Shown here piece after piece: positions 1-4,028 of a stretch of 7,011 bases of DNA. A model generated the notes under the pieces. It was given only the letters and a program-made list of their open reading frames with translations. It searched no databases and had not been told where the DNA came from. This stretch comes from Ruminococcus flavefaciens (lineage in GTDB: Bacteria; Bacillota; Clostridia; Oscillospirales; Ruminococcaceae), in NCBI GenBank assembly GCA_002348905.1, contig DEBW01000070.1:384-7394 (forward strand). The letters are read 5' to 3'. Each line of letters opens with the position of its first letter. Positions within the stretch are counted from its first letter, which is position 1. Made by a program: the position numbers and the translations under genes.

Positions 1-540
1 ATGTCGGTAGCAAATGGAGAGCAGTTTCTCAAGCACGATACGAATACAGGTCAGGTATCTGGAATGACCTTCGAGCGCAAGGGAATGCACCAGATAGAGC
101 TCGCAGTCGAGGACGGCAAAGTTGATGTCCTGTTGGTCAAGGACTTGTCCCGACTTGGCAGACACCGAACACGCACGGCACTGTTCATCGACTACTTGCG
201 CAAGAACAACGTCAAGGTGTATTCAGTAACCGAGGGCATAGACTCATCGAACGAGAATGATGATATGATAATCGGCTTCAAGCAGCTCGTCAATGACTTC
301 TATGCCAAGGACATCGGCAAGAAGGTCCGCACGGGAATTCGTCAGAAGCAGAAAACGGGAATGACTGTGAACCTGCCAATGGGTTACTACAAGGACAAAA
401 ATACAGGTGAGGTGCTTGTCGATGAAACGGCGGCAGCGATAGTCAGAGAAATATTCGAGAAGTTCTTTGAAGGCTACGGACTAAGCACTATAGCCAAGGA
501 CTTTAATCACCGTGGAATAAAGTCACCGGAATACTTCTAG
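1..540 (+). CDS. Large serine recombinase, N-terminal fragment (split by in-frame stop, 5' part missing)
   Basis: Left portion of a site-specific recombinase of the large serine (TndX/Tn4451-like) family, which excises and integrates mobile elements by cutting both strands through a serine linkage. Visible are VSGMTFERKG at residues 19-28, the conserved KDLSRLGR block at 47-54 that belongs to the resolvase catalytic fold, the YAKDIGKKVR segment near 101-110, and the beginning of the recombinase domain (AAAIVREIFEKFFEGYGLSTIA). In this family the nucleophilic serine lies several dozen residues before VSG, but only 18 residues precede it here and they do not resemble the family. So either the gene starts upstream of the window, with the ATG at base 1 a coincidence, or its 5' end is lost. 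No ribosome-binding site can be assessed. The frame ends at a TAG and continues open beyond it in the same frame, so this is half of one gene. The family assignment is secure; activity is doubtful. Confidence 0.85.
   Translation: MSVANGEQFLKHDTNTGQVSGMTFERKGMHQIELAVEDGKVDVLLVKDLSRLGRHRTRTALFIDYLRKNNVKVYSVTEGIDSSNENDDMIIGFKQLVNDFYAKDIGKKVRTGIRQKQKTGMTVNLPMGYYKDKNTGEVLVDETAAAIVREIFEKFFEGYGLSTIAKDFNHRGIKSPEYF
538..540 (+). other. In-frame amber codon interrupting the recombinase
   Basis: TAG follows SPEYF. The next codons, starting with HRKVGAQRTQ, remain in the same frame and continue as recombinase sequence to base 1489. Restoring a single base (CAG, Gln, for TAG) would give one continuous protein. 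No frameshift or insertion is involved, so a recent C-to-T change is the simplest explanation. The stop lies inside the recombinase domain, just before the segment that contacts DNA. Confidence 0.85.
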
Positions 541-570
541 CACAGAAAGGTCGGAGCACAAAGAACACAG

Positions 571-1491
571 ATGTGCAAGAAATTTTTGTGGGTGCAAACA
601 ACGGTCAAGCGCATAATCCAGAACGAAGCATACACAGGAACGCTCGTTAACCACAAGACCGTAACATCAAAAATTTACAAGACTGTTGACGTCATTCCGC
701 CTGAAGAGCAGTACCGCCACGAAAATTTCATGCCTGCGATAATTGACAAAGAGACATTCGAACAGGCACAGATATTGCTTGAAAGCAGGCTTAAAAATCA
801 TGCCCGGGCGAAGTTCGGAAGCGTTATCCATAGGTACTGCGGAATGATAAAATGTGCCGAGTGCGGAGCAAGCCTCATAGCTAAGAAACGGACAGTGGCA
901 GGGCACTCATGGGTTGAGTACACCTGCAACAGCAACCACCGCTACGGCAACGAATACTGCACTGCTCACACTATCTGCGAGCCTCAACTCGATGAGATAA
1001 TACACACAGAGCTTGCAATGCTCCGTCAGGAGATACTGGATTCCAGTCAGAAGTACGATGAGATCGTAAAGGACTGGAACAAAAAGAAGCCGAAATACGA
1101 TAAAATGATAAAGGAATATTCGCAGAAGATAGTTACTCTTAACGGGCAGATCGAGGAACTGATAATGGAGCGTATCGGAGATCGCAAACACGCCAAGGTC
1201 TATAATTCCATGATAGAAAAGCGTGAAGCTGAGATAGCGGAGCTGACGCAGAAGATAGAGGATTGCAGGAAGTTCGACGAGCTTAGCAAGAAACGCTGCG
1301 ACGAGCTGATGTCCACAGCAGAATTGCTGGACGAGGTTCTGCTCGAACCTTACATCAGCGATACTAACATCAGACTACTCGTTCGGAAGATAAACGTCCA
1401 CGAAAACGAGGACGGCAGCCTTGATGTAAACCTTGAATTCAACGGCGACTTCAAGGATTCGAGTACGGTGTGCTTTGAGATCAATGAATAG
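571..1491 (+). CDS. Large serine recombinase, C-terminal fragment
   Basis: Right portion of the recombinase split at 538-540; the homologous frame really resumes at base 541. The ATG at 571 is only the first in-frame Met, with no ribosome-binding site before it. Domains in order, numbered from that Met: the end of the recombinase domain (TTVKRIIQNEAYTGTLVNHK, about 10-29); a zinc beta-ribbon with C95-x2-C98 and C119-x10-C130; a long charged coiled coil from about 140 to 255; and a short beta-rich tail (LLVRKINVHENEDGSLDVNL) typical of the C-terminus in this family. These parts bind the attachment sites and control integration versus excision. On its own the fragment lacks the catalytic domain and should be inactive. 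A terminator-like hairpin begins nine bases after the TAG stop. The intact tail suggests the stop arose recently. Confidence 0.85.
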   Translation: MCKKFLWVQTTVKRIIQNEAYTGTLVNHKTVTSKIYKTVDVIPPEEQYRHENFMPAIIDKETFEQAQILLESRLKNHARAKFGSVIHRYCGMIKCAECGASLIAKKRTVAGHSWVEYTCNSNHRYGNEYCTAHTICEPQLDEIIHTELAMLRQEILDSSQKYDEIVKDWNKKKPKYDKMIKEYSQKIVTLNGQIEELIMERIGDRKHAKVYNSMIEKREAEIAELTQKIEDCRKFDELSKKRCDELMSTAELLDEVLLEPYISDTNIRLLVRKINVHENEDGSLDVNLEFNGDFKDSSTVCFEINE

Positions 1492-1499
1492 GTATGATA

Positions 1500-1526
1500 A
1501 AAGCCGCATGGATACCCTGCGGCTTT
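1500..1526. terminator. Hairpin between convergent genes, probable bidirectional terminator
   Basis: A perfect 9-bp stem (AAAGCCGCA at 1500-1508 pairing with TGCGGCTTT at 1518-1526) has a 9-base loop. It lies between the recombinase stop (1491) and the stop of the minus-strand gene (1539). The stem ends supply only TTT on the plus strand and TTTTAT on the minus strand, so the U-tract is short in both directions. Confidence 0.65.
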
Positions 1527-1538
1527 AAAAAACACTCT

Positions 1539-2051
1539 TTACTGTCCATAAGTTTCAAACAAATAATTGAGCCTTTCTTCAGAAATCAGCCACTCCTTAG
1601 GTATACTATCAGTTGTACCCTTAGCATACGCTCTATTACTCCAGCGATGATTTTCAAAAAGGATTGTTTCTCCTCGTCCACAAGCAGATTCTTTTAATCT
1701 ATCGGCTATTTCATTTGGCGTTGCGAGATAGATTCTTGGCATTTCGTTTGGTTCAGTACCTGAGAATTGAACTAAACAGAAAATAGTTTTTTTATGATGT
1801 GCGGCTAACCACATATCAGCTGCTTTATGGTAATCAGAATTTTTAAGATATTTTTGCGTTAGTCCCCACTTCTTATCCTTAGAGCCTTTAACTGAAATCT
1901 TTAGCATTTTATCGCCTGATACGGCAATCAAATCGTATTCCGGTTGATTTGCACCATACTGAACAGAAACATTATATCCATATCGAGCTAAAAGTGCAGC
2001 GGCGTATGCTTCAGCTGCTACACCAACATGCCATGAAGTAAATTCTTTCAA
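1539..2051 (-). CDS. PD-(D/E)XK nuclease-like protein of unknown role
   Basis: A small soluble protein of 170 residues. A GTG at 2058-2060 would add three residues, but it lies inside AGGTGATC (2055-2062), a perfect match to the 16S anti-Shine-Dalgarno end. That sequence is well placed for a TTG at 2049-2051 and the neighbouring gene at 2967 uses the same AGGTGAT, so I prefer the TTG start. The N-terminal half resembles the Holliday-resolvase/PD-(D/E)XK fold: a helix with GVAAEAYAAALLARYGYNV, then PEYDLIAV, then a strand ending ISVKGSK. The glutamate of the first helix, the aspartate of YDLIAV and the lysine of SVK fit the motif. The acidic residue expected two before that lysine is Ser. The rest (KYLKNSDYHKAADMWLAAHH, then a strand IFCLVQF) fits restriction-like or DUF4365-like proteins. 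It has no operon partner and could be element cargo, a defence-related protein or a host gene. The fold is moderately sure; the function is unknown. Confidence 0.6.
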   Translation of the reverse strand: MKEFTSWHVGVAAEAYAAALLARYGYNVSVQYGANQPEYDLIAVSGDKMLKISVKGSKDKKWGLTQKYLKNSDYHKAADMWLAAHHKKTIFCLVQFSGTEPNEMPRIYLATPNEIADRLKESACGRGETILFENHRWSNRAYAKGTTDSIPKEWLISEERLNYLFETYGQ

Positions 2052-2084
2052 ATTGATCACCTACAAAAAACGATAATACAAATT

Positions 2085-2112
2085 ACTCCTCATAGTATGA
2101 ACTATGAGGAGT
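2085..2112 (-). terminator. Hairpin downstream of tRNA-Leu, probable terminator
   Basis: A perfect 12-bp stem (2085-2096 with 2101-2112) closes a 4-base loop, starting five bases beyond the 3' CCA of the tRNA on the minus strand. The sequence after it in the direction of transcription (AATTTGTATTATCGTTTTTT) has only short T runs at first and a T6 further on, so termination may be imperfect. The next minus-strand gene lies about 35 bases beyond. A weak promoter-like pair for that gene (TTCATA and TATTAT, 17-base spacing) overlaps this hairpin. Confidence 0.6.
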
Positions 2113-2116
2113 TACT

Positions 2117-2201
2117 TGGTGCGGGTGACAGGACTTGAACCTGCACACCTTACGGCATCAGAACCTAAATCTGACGTGTCTGCCAATTTCACCACACCCG
2201 C
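2117..2201 (-). tRNA. tRNA-Leu (anticodon UAG)
   Basis: The minus strand folds into a complete class II tRNA of 85 bases including an encoded CCA (2117-2119). The acceptor stem pairs GCGGGTG (2195-2201) with CACCCGC (2121-2127), with discriminator A. The D arm contains GGTGAAATTGGCAGAC, as usual for tRNA-Leu. The anticodon stem TCAGA/TCTGA encloses the loop TTTAGGT, giving anticodon UAG (2165-2167), which reads CUN leucine codons. A long variable arm (TGCCGTAAGGTG region) and the T arm GCAGGTTCAAGTCCTGT follow. All stems are intact. I see no strong promoter just upstream on the minus strand; TTATAAG near 2240 is a possible -10. Confidence 0.95.
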
Positions 2202-2269
2202 ATATTAATTTTTGTTAACTTTGCACAATGGAACTGTTGCCTTATAATTCCAATAACGTAGCCTAAACG

Positions 2270-2308
2270 AAATCTGACGTGTCTGCCAGTTTCACCACAT
2301 CCGCATAT
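2270..2308 (-). pseudogene. Partial copy of the 5' half of tRNA-Leu
   Basis: These 39 bases match 2167-2205 at 37 positions (mismatches at 2289 and 2300), at a constant offset of 103 bases and in the same orientation. The copy holds the 5' acceptor strand (GCGGATG, one base changed), the whole D arm and the 5' side of the anticodon stem, and stops in the anticodon loop. No matching 3' half follows, so it cannot fold into a tRNA. The break in the anticodon loop is where many tRNA-targeting integrases cross over, but those usually regenerate the 3' half. A decayed tandem tRNA gene is an equally good explanation. Confidence 0.85.
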
Positions 2309-2311
2309 ATA

Positions 2312-2336
2312 GCGGCTCTGCGAGGAACAGAGCCGC
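2312..2336 (-). terminator. Hairpin after the cysteine-cluster gene
   Basis: A perfect 9-bp GC-rich stem (GCGGCTCTG at 2312-2320 with CAGAGCCGC at 2328-2336) has a 7-base loop, 13 bases beyond the stop codon of the minus-strand gene ending at 2350. The following minus-strand sequence is TATATATG rather than a T run, so it is terminator-like but not canonical. Confidence 0.55.
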
Positions 2337-2349
2337 AAAACGACATAGA

Positions 2350-2967
2350 TCAGTGCTGCTGAGGCGGCTGCTGAGCCTGAGGAGCAGGCTGATTTGGCTG
2401 AGCCGGAGCAGTTGGAGCTGCATTGTTCGGCGCTGGAGCGCTTGGAGCTGGAGCAGCATTATTCGGAGCATTTGGAGCCGGTGCTGCATTATTCGGAGCC
2501 GGAGCACTTGGAGCAGCCGGAGCCGGAGCTTCGTTCTTCTTTTCAGCCGGAGCAGCTTCTGCTTTATTTTCAGCCGGCTTTTCAGGAGCAGTCTCCTTCT
2601 TCTCCGGAGAATTTTCAGCTTTAGCGGCTTCATTCTTCTTTTCAGCCGGAGCGTCCTTCTTTTTATCCTTTGTATCGTCCTTGCCGTTGCCGTTAGCAGC
2701 TTCCTGCTCAGCACGGTCACTTGCGGACGGTATATAGATATCCTCATCAGCAAGGCTTCCAACGAAGCGGAGCTGTTTTACAGGGATTCTTTTAAGAGGG
2801 GAGTAGATGAATTTGCTGCATGAGTATGTACAATCCACGATACCACGCTTATCGCAGATAACTTTATTGCCGTCTCTTGCACGTTTACCGAACTGGCAGT
2901 AATCGCACTTAGGCTCAATATGTTTATCGAAATATTTCGCACCTTTAAAAATTGAGAAAAGATCCAT
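2350..2967 (-). CDS. Cysteine-cluster protein with long Ala/Pro-rich disordered tail
   Basis: A 205-residue protein of unrecognised function. The start is an ATG preceded by AGGTGAT three bases upstream, with a near-consensus promoter 30-60 bases further up. Residues 1-65 are the only globular-looking part. Five cysteines are spaced C21-x2-C24-x13-C38-x7-C46-x3-C50, the pattern of a small zinc or metal-binding module, followed by KFIYSPLKRIPV, which resembles short clostridial proteins with a CDYC start and a YxPxKR end. From about residue 80 on, the sequence is low-complexity: a charged Lys/Glu/Ala section in which APAEKKNEA occurs twice, 33 residues apart (106-114 and 139-147), then Ala/Pro/Asn repeats with NNAAP three times, ending in Gln/Pro. 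There is no signal peptide or membrane segment, so it is presumably cytoplasmic. The reading frame is supported by promoter and ribosome-binding site. Open frames on the opposite strand are composition shadows. Confidence 0.75.
   Translation of the reverse strand: MDLFSIFKGAKYFDKHIEPKCDYCQFGKRARDGNKVICDKRGIVDCTYSCSKFIYSPLKRIPVKQLRFVGSLADEDIYIPSASDRAEQEAANGNGKDDTKDKKKDAPAEKKNEAAKAENSPEKKETAPEKPAENKAEAAPAEKKNEAPAPAAPSAPAPNNAAPAPNAPNNAAPAPSAPAPNNAAPTAPAQPNQPAPQAQQPPQQH
2413..2514 (-). repeat. Coding low-complexity Ala/Pro/Asn repeats
   Basis: Codons 152-185 of the cysteine-cluster protein. The unit NNAAP occurs at residues 159, 169 and 181 within APxAPxPNN contexts, and the DNA shows near-repeated GCATTATTCGG blocks. 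Slippage here would change tail length without shifting the cysteine module. Confidence 0.7.
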
Positions 2968-2999
2968 GATATCACCTCATAGAAAAAAGATTACAGTTT

Positions 3000-3028
3000 A
3001 TTATAACATAGATGATTAGTTTTGTCCA
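3000..3028 (-). promoter_or_regulatory. Sigma-A-type promoter of the cysteine-cluster gene
   Basis: On the minus strand, -35 TGGACA (3023-3028, 5 of 6 consensus) and -10 TATAAT (3000-3005) are separated by exactly 17 bases, with an extended TGT before the -10. It directs transcription to the ATG at 2967. Divergent from it lies the response-regulator promoter. Confidence 0.8.
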
Positions 3029-3130
3029 GTAGTTTTTTTAAATTTATACAAAAAACTTTAAGAAGCTGTTCATATAGTATAATAGGATAATATTTTTTTC
3101 ACAAAAGATACGCAAAAATCTCAGAAAGGA

Positions 3131-3160
3131 TATACAAAAGACACACGCCTGTGCTATAAT
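3131..3160 (+). promoter_or_regulatory. Promoter of the response-regulator gene
   Basis: A perfect -10 TATAAT (3155-3160) preceded by an extended TGC, with a weak -35 TATACA (3131-3136) 18 bases upstream. Transcription would start near 3167, giving a leader of about 19 bases that contains AAGGAG (3171-3176). A weak -35 with an extended -10 suits an activator-helped promoter. Two copies of ACAAAAGAYA (3101-3110 and 3134-3143) lie 33 bases apart around the -35, possible regulator contacts. A second TATAAT at 3078-3083 has no good -35. Confidence 0.65.
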
Positions 3161-3185
3161 GATAACAGTAAAGGAGCTTCTTACT

Positions 3186-3854
3186 ATGAAAATATTGCTT
3201 ATTGAAGACGACTTGCAGATATGCGAGGTCATTGAAAAATACTTTGGCAACAGAGATACCTTAGTTGTATCAGTCCACACTGGTTCAGCCGCACTTGATA
3301 CTATTTATAATAGTATAGGTGAATACTCACTTGTACTGCTTGACATAATGCTTCCGGAGGCTGACGGCTTTACGATATGCCGTGAGATACGCAGAAACAG
3401 TGATATACCGCTTATATTCATTACCGCAAGAGGAAGGGAGGAGGATATACTTCACGGCTATGACCTTGGCTGTGATGATTATATCGTGAAACCGGTGCTT
3501 TTGTCGGCACTTTACGCAAAATGTACAGCAATGATAAAACGTGCGGAAGGACATGGCGGAAATGTGCTCGAATGCGGAGCGATAAAGCTTGACAAGCGCA
3601 GACTGACCTGTTATGTCGATGGCACAGAAGTGGAATTGCCTCCGAAAAGCTTTGCAATACTCTGTTATCTTATGGAGCATGAGGGATGGACAGTAGACCG
3701 TGAAACTTTGCTGAACAGGGTATGGGGAAGCGACTATTTCGGGGTAGACCGTGTAGTTGACAACCACATAAAAAAGCTGAGAAAAGCTCTCGGAACAGCC
3801 GGAAAACAGATACATACAGCAGTCGGCAAAGGATACAAGCTTACTAATTCATAA
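3186..3854 (+). CDS. OmpR/PhoB-family response regulator
   Basis: A two-component transcription factor of 222 residues, normal for the family. The receiver domain (1-120) has the acidic pocket E7-D8-D9, the phospho-acceptor D53 in LVLLDIMLP, T80 in FITARG, Y99 and K102 in DDYIVKP, so all phosphorylation residues are present. The winged-helix DNA-binding domain (about 128-221) has the recognition helix around DRVVDNHIKKLRKAL and the C-terminal hairpin VGKGYKL. The start at 3186 has AAGGAG nine bases upstream. An in-frame ATG at 3159 overlaps the -10 box, would add nine residues before the MKILLIEDD start typical of the family, and is rejected. The partner kinase follows 174 bases downstream on the same strand. 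The stop codon lies inside the left inverted repeat of the following element. The target is unknown; the secreted protein gene at 5975 is the best candidate. Confidence 0.95.
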   Translation: MKILLIEDDLQICEVIEKYFGNRDTLVVSVHTGSAALDTIYNSIGEYSLVLLDIMLPEADGFTICREIRRNSDIPLIFITARGREEDILHGYDLGCDDYIVKPVLLSALYAKCTAMIKRAEGHGGNVLECGAIKLDKRRLTCYVDGTEVELPPKSFAILCYLMEHEGWTVDRETLLNRVWGSDYFGVDRVVDNHIKKLRKALGTAGKQIHTAVGKGYKLTNS

Positions 3855-3987
3855 TTAGTTGTCAGAACTCAGAGCTTAGAACTCAGTGTAGGGGACGGCG
3901 TCCTCGACGTCCCGTCACGATAATTAACAATGTACGATTAATCATTGGTTCATCATAATATTACGGTCAACGATTAATTATGAATTA
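3845..3987. mobile_element. Small non-coding repeat element with 13-bp terminal inverted repeats (MITE-like)
   Basis: TAATTCATAATTA (3845-3857) and TAATTATGAATTA (3975-3987) are perfect inverted copies bounding about 143 bp. Inside are, in order, a heptamer array (3862-3889), a GC-rich stem GGGACG/CGTCCC (3892-3897 with 3908-3913), and an AT-rich stretch with CGATTAAT twice (3935, 3971) and a partial inverted repeat around AACAATG/CATTGG. The heptamer array AATTATG continues beyond the right end. No protein is encoded. The left repeat contains the response regulator's stop codon. The layout suggests a dispersed repeat inserted between regulator and kinase; that it moves is an inference. The alternative is locally grown simple repeats. 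Confidence 0.55.
3862..3889 (+). repeat. Tandem heptamer array TCAGAAC
   Basis: Four consecutive 7-base units: TCAGAAC, TCAGAGC, TTAGAAC, TCAGTGT. The first three differ by single bases and the fourth is degenerate. The array lies just after the regulator stop codon and before the GC-rich stem. Confidence 0.7.
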
Positions 3988-4007
3988 AGAATTATGAATT
4001 ATGAATT
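3976..4007 (+). repeat. Tandem heptamer array AATTATG
   Basis: Consecutive units AATTATG, AATTAAG, AATTATG, AATTATG and a partial AATT (3976-4007). The array overlaps the right inverted repeat and ends just before the kinase ribosome-binding site (AAAGGGGG, 4013-4020). Several registers can pair with 3845-3857, so the mRNA between the two genes could fold in alternative ways. Confidence 0.75.
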
Positions 4008-4028
4008 GCTACAAAGGGGGAAAGTTAT

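Noticed and set aside
1..50. Catalytic-serine start of the recombinase in another frame (frame 2 gives a Ser-rich stretch)
   Set aside because: Frame 2 contains a stop within the first ten bases and no convincing family match, so a frameshifted N-terminus cannot be supported.
538..540. Amber recoding (TAG read as an amino acid) or programmed readthrough
   Set aside because: The second recombinase half itself ends at a TAG (1489-1491) just before a hairpin. One interrupted gene is better explained by mutation.
1494..1697. Plus-strand frame after the recombinase
   Set aside because: It runs through the terminator hairpin and antisense to the nuclease-like gene, and shows no recognisable protein features.
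2239..2308. A second complete tRNA gene
   Set aside because: After the anticodon loop there is no pairing 3' anticodon strand, T arm or acceptor strand.
2353..2823. Open frames on the plus strand opposite the Ala/Pro-rich tail, including Gly/Ala/Phe-rich and Ser/Leu-rich readings
   Set aside because: They are composition shadows of the repetitive minus-strand gene. They lack ribosome-binding sites and have no globular or family-like sequence, while the minus-strand gene has promoter and ribosome-binding site.
3159..3185. Upstream ATG start for the response regulator
   Set aside because: The ATG overlaps the -10 TATAAT and has no ribosome-binding site. AAGGAG serves the ATG at 3186, which begins the family-typical MKILLIEDD.
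3862..4007. CRISPR-like array
   Set aside because: Units are only seven bases with no unique spacers of regular length, and no cas genes are visible.
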